NCBI GenBank assembly: GCA_020746105.1
Contig: CM036618.1
Coordinates: 7,262,501 to 7,326,500 of the forward strand
Origin: Trogon surrucura
Taxonomy: Eukaryota > Chordata > Aves > Trogoniformes > Trogonidae
Direction of reading: 5' to 3'
Length of the DNA stretch: 64,000 nucleotides
Shown here piece after piece: positions 1-11,500 of this stretch. The notes beneath the pieces are model-generated. The model was given only the letters and a program-made list of their open reading frames with translations. It was not told the origin of the DNA and made no database searches. A program made the translations under genes and the position numbers. The stretch's first letter is position 1; every line of letters begins with the position of its first letter.

Positions 1-303
1 TTTACCAAAGAACACGGTGATGAGGAGGAGGACTACAAGCCTTCCTCCAGAAGACCCCGGCCCACGACCATCAGACAGCACTGCGCATGTGACAAGAGGA
101 GGAGGTCCAGCACGCTTATCTTAGAACTAACCCAGCCTACCCTCATGAATATGTATGCTTTTGTGTAATAAATACCTGTCTGTCTGTCTGTCGAAACGGT
201 GTGCAAGCTTTGAGAAGAGATCCCCTTGCACCCGGTGCTGAATAAACATGCCCACTTTATAACTCCCTGTGAGCTGCAGTTAGTTTCCGCATCTCAAAGG
301 TTC
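1..303 (+). repeat. 3' part of an endogenous retroviral LTR (ERVK-like)
   Basis: No gene is seen here. The stretch has two AATAAA signals (167-172 and 241-246), a short TGTC tandem run around 174-192, and an ending that resembles avian ERV LTR 3' ends. It is cut by the window edge on the left and by a second LTR insertion on the right. The family assignment rests on general resemblance only. Confidence 0.45.
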
Positions 304-308
304 CAAGG

Positions 309-1499
309 TGTTTTGGTTTGACCTGGCCGGATTTCGGCGGCGGGGGAGGGGGATTGCAGGGTGGCTTCTGTAAGAAGCTGCTAGAAGCTCCCCAAGTTTG
401 ATAGAGCCAATGCCAGCCGGCTACAAAGAGGGACCCGCCGCTGGCCAAGGCTGAGCCTATCAGTAAGGTGATAGGAGAGGAACGCCTCTGTGAAAAACAT
501 ATTTAAGAACGGGGAAAAGAACTGCGCCATAACAGCTGGCACAGAGATGGAGGAGTGAGAATCTGTGCAGACACCAAGGTCAGTGAAGAAGGAGGAGGGG
601 GGAGGATGAGCTCCAGGCGCTGGAGCAGAAGGAGTCCCCCGGGTCTGTGGTGAAGACCATGGTGAAGCGGGTTGTCCCCCTGCAGCCCATGGGCGAGGTG
701 CAGAAGTCCACCGTGAGGATCACCGCGTAGATGTCCACTGTAGAGGACTCCACACCATGTGGGTGGATGCCTGAAAGGGGGCTGTAGCCCATGGGAAGCC
801 CACATCAGAGCAAGTCGCTGCCGGAACCTGTAGCCCGTGGAAGAGAGGAATGCCCACGCTGGAGCAGGTTGGCCGGTGGGACTTTTGGGACGTTGTGGGT
901 GGCTCACGCTGGAGCAGTTTCCCCCGAAGGACTGCGCCTCAGACTCACGAGGGGTGGGCTGCCCCTCGTGAGGTGTCTCCCGTTGGGCAGTTTGTGATGA
1001 ATTGCCCTTTGTGGGATGACTCACGTCGGAGAAGAGAGCGTGAAGCTTGTCTCCCGTGAGAGGGACCCCACAATGGCCCTGGGGAAGAGTGAAGAGTCCT
1101 CCCACCGGAGTGAAGAAGCGGTGGAACCAACATCGGATGAACTGACCGCAACCCCCATTCCCTGTCCCCCTGCGCCGCTCGGGAGGAGGAGGTGGAGAAA
1201 CCGGGATTGGTGTTAAGCCCGGGAAGAAGGGAGGGATGGGAGGAAGGTGTTCTGTTTAAGATCTGTTTGCTCTTTCTCACTTCTCACTACTCCTCTCTGA
1301 TTAGTTCTTTTAATAAATGTACCCAATTTCCCCAAAACTGAGTCTGTTTTGCCCGGGACGGTAAATGAGAGTGATCTCCCTGTCCTTATCTCAAAACCCT
1401 GAACCCTTGGAAATATTTTCTCCCCTGTTTAGCAGTGAAGGGGGAGTGAGTGAGCAGCTGTGTGGGTACCTGGCGGCCAGCCAGGGTCAACCCACAACA
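309..1499 (+). mobile_element. Solo LTR, ERVL-like, with 5-bp target duplication
   Basis: The element begins TG (309) and ends CA (1499). It is flanked by the direct repeat CAAGG at 304-308 and 1500-1504, the 5-bp duplication usual for ERVL-type integration. A TATTTAAG-like promoter box lies near 500-507 and AATAAA at 1312-1317, so it reads on the + strand. Related LTRs lie in the opposite orientation at about 17641-18435 and 27105-28105. No internal retroviral genes adjoin it, so it is a solo LTR. Long open frames inside it on the - strand are chance frames in GC-rich repeat DNA. Confidence 0.75.
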
Positions 1500-1945
1500 C
1501 AAGGCCATGGAGAGCCCAGTTGAGCCTGGAGCAGGCTTATCCTGAGGGACTGCAGCCCGTGGGAAGGAGCCATGCGAGAGCAGGAAAAGAGTGTGTGGAG
1601 GAAGGACTGAGTGGCAAAATTATGTGAACTGAGCACAGGCCCCATTCCCCATCTCCCTGCATAGCTTTAAGGGGGGATAAGTGAAGCAGAGCTTGGGAAG
1701 GAGAGTGTAGGATGGAGATAATGTGTTTAGTTTTGTCTTTGTTTCTCCCTGTCCTACTCGATTTCCAGTTGACAATGAACGAAATTGATTTTCCCCAAGA
1801 CTCTTCTGCCTGTGTTGGTACTTAAGTGATTGTCCTGTCTTCATCTTGACCCTCAGATTTCTCCATCTTTATCCCCTCAAGCTGTTGAGGAGAGGCAGTG
1901 AGGGAGCGACTGGGTGGGCATCTGGCAACTGGGCAAGAATCACAC
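1500..1945 (+). repeat. Older ERVL-like LTR fragment
   Basis: The sequence resembles the 3' half of the preceding LTR: GGAGCAGG-type repeats, a stretch ending in GGGTGGGCATCTGGCAACTGG, then a CACACA tail. It is more diverged. The solo LTR at 309-1499 seems to have inserted at or beside its left end. No coding content is seen. Confidence 0.45.
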
Positions 1946-2057
1946 ACAGCAGCGGCTCCCATTTACTCAGGACCTCCCCCTGCTTACTGCTGGTGTGAGA
2001 AAGTAAAGGAGGTCTCATTTGGTTTTACCTTTGCTAGTTGTTGAAAGAGAACCAATT

Positions 2058-2145
2058 TATCTCTCGGTGCCTGGAAATGTGGTGGTTGGACTAGATACTC
2101 GTGAAAGATCCCTTCCAACACAAACCATTGTATGACTCTGTGTTG
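2058..2145 (+). repeat. CR1 LINE 3'-end fragment
   Basis: A short diverged piece contains the CR1 3' signature (GGTTGGACTAGAT ... GATCCCTTCCAAC) and a degenerate ATTCTGTG-like tail. It is a 5'-truncated copy. Confidence 0.6.
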
Positions 2146-5100
2146 TGTGACTTAGAAGTGAACGATAAATGAATTCATCATTTTAAAGTTCCTCAGTGCC
2201 TTCAAAACACATAAAGTAGTTACGTATGTTCTAGTTTGAGTTCACCTTATAATTGAGTGCGTCCATGCCAGGCATGTGTAAAGGCTGTAAAGAAAATTTA
2301 ACAATGCATAATAGGAATGTATTTAAGAGCTGTGATTAAAAAAGTGATAACCGAAATGATAAAAAAAAAGCAATATTTCACTGCTTAAAGGAGAATATTC
2401 ATATTGGTGTTGATAAAAATGGTTCATAATTTTATCTGGTTTGCAGAGGGAAATGTAATGAGAGTCACTGGTATTTCCAGGGCATAAGGAATTTTTACAG
2501 TAATCTTGTGATGTTGCAGCAGCTGCAAAATTCAACTAAGATGCTGGAAATGGGAGTTGATTTTTACCTTTCCGAATGACTTTAAGTCCTGAAAACTGTA
2601 GGTTTTCAACAGGCAAGTTGTGTTAAGCTCTGTAGTATATGGGCTGCCTATAGTTTGTGGGTTCTCATGTGCAGACTAAAGCTACCCCTGGGCTCACTTT
2701 GGATTGTAATTTAGGTTTGGGATTCCCACAGACAACATAAGAGGTGCAACCACATCAATAATTGGAAAATGTAAAAGATTTATTGAGCGATGAGTAACAA
2801 TCAATAATAAAAAAGGAATTGTGTGTTAGAGGCTTTGAGGCCTTTTCTGGGGTCTCTGGTGGTCATCTGGTTGTTGAGTTCCCCTGTAACTTGCCTGACT
2901 GTAGACACCATTCAACCGTCACAGTTCCACTGATATAGTTAAGTGAAGTCAATCAACATATGGAGGAGACAGACCATTCCTGCAGGGACCAGTTCCTGTG
3001 ATCCCCCTCAGTTGGGCCCAGATGGCAAGATAAGGACCGTGGCTATTTGAGACATCCTTCTTTGCCATCTCTCACACAGGTTTGTACAGGATCTTGCACA
3101 CTGGGACCAAATGTTAGTTAGCAATATATCTTTGGCTGACGCTGTGGTACGATTCGAAAGGATTTAAATCAAAATAATTAGTTCTATAGCTACAAGAAAT
3201 AAACCTCCATCATTTTCTCTCTTCAGGATGATGCAATTAACTTTCTTGGGGTTATATATGCAAGCACTATTTTTTCAATATTATTGTCACATGCTCCTGT
3301 TTGCATTATTTTGCTAAGGACCTTGCTACGGCATTAGCAGATTGAAATATTTCTACAGAAGGTCTGGAATTCATCTCAACAATTAAATATGGTACCAATC
3401 ACACGTTCCCATAAAATCCTTTTATATAATCCAGTGACTTTTAATGAAAATTGTAGTGAGATCTTCACCACCCTTTATTTTTCATATTGCCTAGAAAATA
3501 TCAATGCCATAGCCAGGTTTGGATGCACTCATTCAAAAATATTATGGATCATTCAAAACCAGTCATGCTTGATTGAGATGACGTTAGAGATAATCACTGC
3601 ATTTAGAGATGGATATTGTCTGTGGGTATTGTATGGAGGCTCAAAAGAGAGTTATTTAAGGGAAAGAATTCAGTTGCCAGAGGCTAAAAATACAGGAATT
3701 ACTGTGAAGCTCTCCAGGTCCTTTATACCTGTAGAAAGTCGTTAATGAAGTCATCAAAATGTGATGGTGATCACACCTGTGGATCTGTGAAGAGAAGCCT
3801 TACAGGTGCTGGACACAACACCACTGGCCTGTAGTGGGGATCAGTACGAAGCGGCATTTAATGAATCACCCACTTCTCTGTACCTTGTTTGTCATCACCT
3901 GGAGGGTGGAAGTTTTACAGACTGGATGGCAAGAAGGCAAATCTTTTTCTTTTGGTCTATGCCTTTGAGTCCATGAGTTAAGACTGGCTTGTACCAGTGC
4001 CCATTAGTGGGTTTTCTTCCTCTGCAAGTTGTGTTTCAGGAGGCTGATTGGGAATTTCTCCCACATCCTGCCACTCCTGTGACAGATGGGCTGTTTCTTG
4101 GTGAAATCAGTTTGTTTCCTCTCTTGTGGCCCTGGTTTTATGGGATAGTTTGTGATCATGCCTCTGGAAGAAAGATGCCAATGAGACATTTGGATTAACC
4201 CCTTCTTTGCACTCACTGGTACCTCACTCACCAATCCTACTAGACTGGTGGGATCAGCCAGTCAGATGCTTCATGCAGGTAGCAAGTACTGATCCTGCAA
4301 CCTGTAGAGACTGAAAACTCTCCAAGTGGCCAGTCCTGGCCCTCATCATCACAGCCTGGTGCAACTGCCCCCGTCCTGTCCCATAAAAATCCTCTGACTT
4401 CTTGCCCCACCCAGCACCTGGGGTCTCACAGGCTGGGAGGAAAGGCTGTGGGCAGGCTGTGAAGCATGGCCAAGGAGATCCCTGCTCAATATCTCCTGCT
4501 TCCCCTCTCCACAGCCAGATCAGGATAGTCCTCCCCCTGAAGGATGGGGATGCAGCATGAAGCTGGGCAAGTGAGCAAAGGGGAGACGAAGGCTTTACGA
4601 GCCGGTTGTGTGTGGTGGTGTGGTGTGAAGCTGCGAGGTGTGAAGATGAGAGGAGGAGGTGGTGCAGGAAGTGTGTGCGAGCAAGAGAGCTACAGGAGTG
4701 TGAAAAAAACCTTCATGTGGCTGTCAGGAGGAGAAACCCTTCTCTAAGTTGGGGACAAAGTTCAACCTTTCTTGTGCCTTCTCACCAGAGGGCTTTGCTC
4801 CTGCCCATCTTCACCCTGGCCCGCATGACTTGTGTTTGTAAGGAAAGACCTGGGTGACCTTCCCACGAGAAACTCTGGGAGCACACGGCTTCAAGGCACA
4901 TGAGCAGGACCAAAATCACAACCCTTCACTGTACTGCTAGTCTGAGAGACAAAATCTTTGAAAACTCATGCAGACAGAAAACCAAACCAACAAATTCTAC
5001 TGGAATTTGATTGCTGGCGTTCTGTTAATTACAAAAATAATGCTATTTTTAACTTAAAGATGATGCTTTACCCATAGAATTAGATGAAAACAAAGTTTTG

Positions 5101-5534
5101 TTTACTTCTACCAAGATCTTTCTGGGAATACAAAAAAAAACCCACCGAGAGAAACTTCTCTTAAAGTGATTTATTCAGGTTGCAGACCATAAGCCTCTTT
5201 CTTCTTTTGAAGAGGTTGTTATTTGCATACTCAGCAGCTTTGATGGTCTCATGTCAGGATAGGGTCAGGATAAAGCAGAAGAAAGGAGTGAAATTACCTG
5301 TGATGAAGCCACAGAATTTTCAAAGACTTTAACAGCTCCTGATTACTGCAAGGGTTAACACAAAAAGAATAGTTACAAAATGGGGAGGCGGATTACTTAA
5401 TGAGTTGTCTCATGGCTGTATTTAATAAGATTAAAATCATCTCTTCCTTTTAAAGTTCAACTTTTTTATGACTTATGCTTATCTGAGGACTATTCACCTG
5501 CAGGACACTCTACCTCTGGCAGATAGCACCTGAA
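2146..5534. other. Intergenic stretch upstream of meprin copy 1
   Basis: No convincing gene was found; open frames such as 3389-3745 look like nothing known and have no splice or domain support. About 2700-3120 has LTR-like character on the - strand: an AATAAA complement near 2779 and an end resembling LTR/primer-site DNA. This is only a suggestion. The last 150 bases before the meprin start hold a CTTATC (GATA-type) box and an AAAGTTCA half-site near 5453, both common in gut and kidney promoters, but there is no clear TATA box. Confidence 0.4.
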
Positions 5535-8500
5535 ATGGATTCCTGGAAGATATCCTGTTTCATAGCACTGGTTACCTGCTCTTCTGCCTTTATGGTATTC
5601 CCAGCTGCTCCTCTGTTTTCTAGCTTGGAATCAGGGTGAGATTTCACTTCATTTGTCTGTGATTTTGAAACTGTGCTTTTTGTGTTTCAGATCCAGAATT
5701 CTGTTGAAGACAGAGGTAAGGATGCAATATTTTTATGTTGGTGGAAGCCTATCAGTCATCATGGGCAATTATATCGGCTCATGTCATTTGGTCGATAACT
5801 TAGGTGTATTATTTCTTTTGATAGTTGATGTTGTTGATGGAGAGCAGCTTAGAAAGGACATTCCAGAAATAAATTCAGGTAAGTCAGGACAGTAAATAAG
5901 CAGAGTGTTGAATTATTACAGAAATCTGAGCTAGCCTTTGGGGATCACGAGTCTGCAGATGGGATGGTGTCAGAGGGGACTGAAAGCAACCTGTGTGAAA
6001 AAAAAATCTCAAATGCACCATGGATATAGTGAGCACTGCAGGACAATTAAAAATGTGTGAGTGAACCCCAGCTGCTTCTGAAGAGAAGGGAGAAGACCTC
6101 CACTTTTGAGTCTGATACAGTTAGAGAAGACAGAAAGGCAGGAAGAAGACACAGGGCAGAGGACAGAAAAGTCTGTAAAAGGTTGGTGTTGGAAAGGGAA
6201 AATGGAAAGGCCAGCAACTTTCCACAAGGATAATTTTGTAGGAAGCCCAAGATCTTAATCTTAAATTTGGAAACACACTCAACTGTTCCTGGGGAAGGCT
6301 CAGCTACCCCAGTCCTGAACCTGCATCCCTCCCTGCTGCACTCCTCTGCAACACAACTCCCGGAGAGATCTTGCCAGTGGCTCTAATTCAACTTCTGCTT
6401 CGTTGACATGCATTTATCTTAAGTAAGTTGGTTGGTTTCACGTGACCAATAACTAAGATATGAAGTTTTTAAGTACCTTCATCCCTGCCCCAGTGTTTCA
6501 GAGCATTATCTTGAGAGAATTTTCATTTCCTGACATTGCCTCTTATCTGTAGGTTTCCTCTGGCTTTGCTGACAGAATAGAAAATATGGTGTAGAGTTGA
6601 GGGTTTTTGGGGTGGTTTTTTTTCCTTTTTCCCCTCTTCTCTCCACATGTATGTGAGGTAAGTATAAGGTATTTCTGTAATTAAATGTCTGAGGATGAGC
6701 TGTTTATGCCAGGGATGTGTTTATAACATATTAAATGAAAATGTGACACTAGCAGGACCATACAGTGGCTGGGATTTGAGCTCAGTTCTGTGTGGGGAAT
6801 CTGGCACTCTTAAAAATAAGGATATGAAATTCGAGTCTCAAATGCTGTGCTTTTAAAGCGTGGAAGATGTGAGTCAGCTGCTTAAAACACAGGTGTCTCT
6901 TGCTGGTTCAAATCCATACCCTCAGGCACTGTGCTAGAAGGGGAAAGAGTCTTCCAATCTTTGTATTTACCAGCCCATGTGAATATTTTGGATACTTTGC
7001 ATCTCAGATGGCACCAGACACCTATGTTTAGGCAACTGGATGGGCACACAGCTGTAGTGGAATCTGAGACAGGCAGCACATAGATTGGATTCCTTTAGTC
7101 TGAGTTTGATTCAGGCAGAACCTCTTCCCTCCCCAGAATCCTTGTCTTTCTCCTTTGGTCTGAAATCCCAGATGATTAGCCCAGGTTAGCTAACTAGTCA
7201 GGCTGCTGGATCACAGAATCACAGAATGTTAGGGGTTGGACTAACTTCTGGACAAATCCATTCCACCCATATATCAACTTCAGTGTTCAGAAGTCCAGAG
7301 TGTTCCAGGATAAAAGCCTAGGGAAAAAAAAAAGAATAAAATCTCCTCTGAGCAGGTTTTACGAAATTGCTAGCGAAATCTTAATTCAACCCCTTAGCTT
7401 CAGATGGAGGACTGGCATATTATAGTGTGGCAATGTGTGTCTCTTTGCTTGTTTCTGGGCAGTTACTGTTTAAAGAGAGATGGGTTGGTGGGTAAGGCAG
7501 GCTGAGAGATTGTGTGGCTTTTGAAAAAAAACCAATTATAGTCCTTGATACGTTACTCTGCCTAAATGGTTGTTTATCTCATTTCAGAAACAGGAAGGAA
7601 GCTTTTTGAAGGTGATATTATCTTACCGGTATGTGCTGTTGATCTAACCCAACATCAGCAAGGGTGTAGATTAGGCTTAAAATGTTAACACAAGCATGTT
7701 GATCTCATTAACAGTTGGAGAGAAATGCTCTGAGAAACAGCTCCTACAGATGGAAATTTCCCATCCCCTATATCCTAGCTGACAGCCTGGGTAATAAAAC
7801 TTTTTATTCTGGTAGCACTGTATGACTTGCATTAGATATATTCTGGTTTTGTCCATCTCTCTGGGCTGTTTTTATTTCATTTGATATTGAGTTATCCTGC
7901 ATTAATGTCCTTCTTGCTGCTGGCCAGACGTGTTGTTTCCAGTGTAACAGCCCCAGCCACCAGCCGGATGCTAACGAGCACCCAGTTTAACGAGTATCCA
8001 TGCATCTGGCTGAGATCTCTAGCTAATGAAATCAGAAAATCCTAATCTCAAGAACGTGTACATTGATCTCCTGCACTCTTCAAGTCTTATCTCTTCTTAA
8101 CCGTCCCAGCTCAGCACAGACAGAAAAGAAATGCAGATAATTTATAAGTAAAAAAGTTCATTCTCCCTTCTCTTTTTTTTTTTTTTTTTTGGTCTAATTT
8201 TATGCAATATTTTAAATTTGGAAGAAGGTAGGAGTAAAAAACTAGTAGTAAATCAGTGTTAAAATTCTGTGGATCTCTCTTATGTTTACTAGGACCAAGC
8301 TCGAAGCTGACAAAGCTTGAAATTATGTAATAGCATTCAATGAAATTTCCCAGCAAAACCTGAGCAATGCCCTGGATGTCCAAAACCCTGCTCCCTTGTT
8401 TTAGCAGTATAAGTTTATCTAATCAAATATATTATCTCTCACTATGATCTCTGCCAAAATTACTCCAGTCAGAGAATTCTGCTCTTTTCATGCAGGTTGA

Positions 8501-11500
8501 TAATTTTTACATATAATCATATTTTTAATGCATGCTTGTTCATACCTTCTATCCATAATTATAAATATTTATAATATTATATAGGCAGAACAAGTACTAC
8601 TGTTATCCTCTGCTGTGTGTTTCAGACCTGAATGCTAAAGGTGTCATCCTGCAGGCGTTTGACATGTTCAGGCTGAAATCTTGTGTTGACTTCAAGCCCT
8701 ACGAAGGGGAACAGACTTACCTGAAATTTGAGAAGCTGGATGGGTAATTTTGTACCACCTTCTTTGGTAGGATAGTTTTTCCATCTCAGGAGACATTTGT
8801 TCTCATTCTTGCTTGGACAACGAACATAAACAACTGAGTCACGTTTCTTAAAATCACAGAATCATAGATTGGCTTAAGGAGCCTTAAAGATCGTCTAGTT
8901 CCAACTTCCCCGTGATGGGCAGGGACATCTCCCACTAGATCAGATTGCTCAAGGCCTCATCCAACCTGGTCTTGAACACTTCCACGGGCGTGTGGATGGG
9001 TACATCCACAACTTCTCTGGGCAACCTGTTCTAGTGTTCTGTCCCAGAGCTTATTGTATTGTATTATCTGCATTTTATGTTCTTTTATATAAGAAAACAC
9101 TGTTTTATTTACATTTCCACCCGAGCTACTGAAGTGGATTCATTTCTTGGCACTTTTTCAGGGAAAACTGGTATTACTTATGGCAGGATATGTCACTAGT
9201 GTGTTGGCATTAGCATGTAGCTTCCTCCTCGATTTCAGACGCAGGGTTTGGCTTACCTGACCAAATGTTGAAGCCATCAACCTTTACAGTTATGGATGTC
9301 ACCACAGGCTGCCTTTGTAGTCAGTGGGAAGGAGGTGACTCTTCTGGGCCACAAACTGTCTCACTGAAAACAGAAATCTAAAATAGGTCTAGTGACTCAC
9401 ATCCCAAAGGTCTATTACTATCCACAGACTGTAACGGTGCCAGGAAATCTAACTGAGTGGCAGATACCAACACCGTGACTCCCTAAAGTTAGGTCAGGGG
9501 ACCACCCTGCTTTCTGGGAAGGACCAGCAGGAAGCTGGTGACACCAGCCAGTGTCTGTGTCTGGGAATCCAGTGTAGATCTGCCCTTGGGTGCTGGGAAC
9601 CTGGTGCATGTCAGTTGCAGAGCATGCGTGCTCTGCCCTCTGGGGAGGGCAAAATGAACCAAGGAGGCCAGTCATATCTGGGACAGGGACTCATTGCCAG
9701 GCCGTGGCAGAATGCTGAGGGTACGTGTCATGCTGTATTCTGGCATTGCAAATCTAGTCTAGGCAAGACTGGAAAATTCAGATGGGAAATTCTAAAAAAT
9801 ATTATTTTTTTTTATTTTTACATTGATCTTGCAGTTGCATTAATACGTAGATAGAAATCAGAGAAGGTATTATGCAAAATGGGTGCAATATCTGAGTCTT
9901 TGTCTCACAGGTGCTGGTCTTACGTGGGGAACCTTCAAAGTGGTCAGACAGTGTCGATAGGAGAGAGATGTGACTATAAAGCCATAGTGGAACATGAGCT
10001 TCTGCATGCCCTGGGATTTTACCATGAGCAATCCAGGACAGATCGCGATGACTATGTTCAAATATGGTGGGATGAAATTATTGAAGGTACGATGCAGGTC
10101 TGAAATGATCGAGAATCATCTGTAGATGCATGTTCCTCTTGTTAGAATGCTAAAATGTTTCTGGTTCAGAATGGCTGTCTACATGTCGACAAGTGGACCG
10201 TTACTTAATCACATGTGGTTTGAAAAGGGGTTGTGTACTAAGTTTTATTTCTGGTCTTACCTAATCCCTTGACTATGTTTTTGTCTAGGTTATGCGTATG
10301 CCTTTGACAAACACAGTGACATTTTCATTGATGATCTCAATACCCCGTATGATTATGAATCAGTCCTACACTATGGACCATACTCTTTCAACATCAATAG
10401 CAATGTACCTTCCATTACAACAAAAAATCCTGAATTTAATGACATCATTGGGCAGAGGTTGGATTTCAGCAGGATCGACTTACTGAGACTGAATCGCATG
10501 TACAACTGCAGTAAGTTTCACACGTGTATTTGGAAATCCTTACTCAAGCTTCATGATAGCATGGATGGAGTCACATGAGAAGAGTGGGAACATTTCACCC
10601 TTGGGATCCTCTCTCAGTGCTAAGAGAAACTATATGTCTTATGTAGCAACAAGCTCCAAGGTGGCCATATCCCTGTTGATGATGACAAAATCTTCAAGTA
10701 ATGATAGTTCAGAATTGAGGTTTCCAAAATCAAAGTATTTCAAGCTCTTCTTTCTGCCTATGTGATGTTTGATAAGATGGGATCAGGAGCACAAATGGGG
10801 ATAATTGTGCTTTCCAGTTCCACTGCCAAAGCTATGAAAGAAAATACAAGCTGTCCAGTGGTGACATGGTGTGTTAACGTACACCTGGACATTTCCTCTA
10901 GCTTCAGCAGAATTACTTCTGATTTACACCGGGAAGGGAGAAATGGACCACGAAGCCTCTCCCAGGCACGCTTAGAGAAAACGATGAATGTCTGAAGGGT
11001 AAAACTAGCACATAGGGGCCAGGCTAGTTCCCACAAGGAGACGTTCAGCTGAGAATGGAGGAAAGAGATGTTTCTTTCATGAGAAATCATCATTTATGTG
11101 TGGTAACCAAGATGTAGATGTGTAAGTCAGATATATTAAGGACATATTTCCTGATGTTGTGTTGTATGTAAACATTGTGGAATGGGGTTAACAGCAAGAG
11201 CTTTATTTGGTATTAATGGACAAGATAAAATATGTCACTTCATTCCTGGCAGCTTCGAGCCTCACCTTTTTGGACCAATGCTCCTTTGAATACATTAATA
11301 TCTGTGGAATGGTGCAGGCTGGACAAGACGGTGCTAGCTGGGACCACATATTGGGCAAACCAGGAGATGAAGACCACACTTTGGTGGGAAGCTGTGCAGG
11401 TAACAGGTGCTGTTTTAGGTGGTCATTAGACTTTACCAAGCTTTTAAGAGATGTGGGATAAGTCATTAGAAATAGCCTTTTATTAATGTTAATCGCTCTA

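Noticed and set aside
503..1105. 200-aa open frame on the - strand
   Set aside because: It lies wholly inside a solo LTR and runs antisense to it; similar frames recur in the other LTR copies. No domain.
3389..3745. 118-aa open frame
   Set aside because: No recognisable family, no splice context, ordinary AT-rich DNA; chance length.
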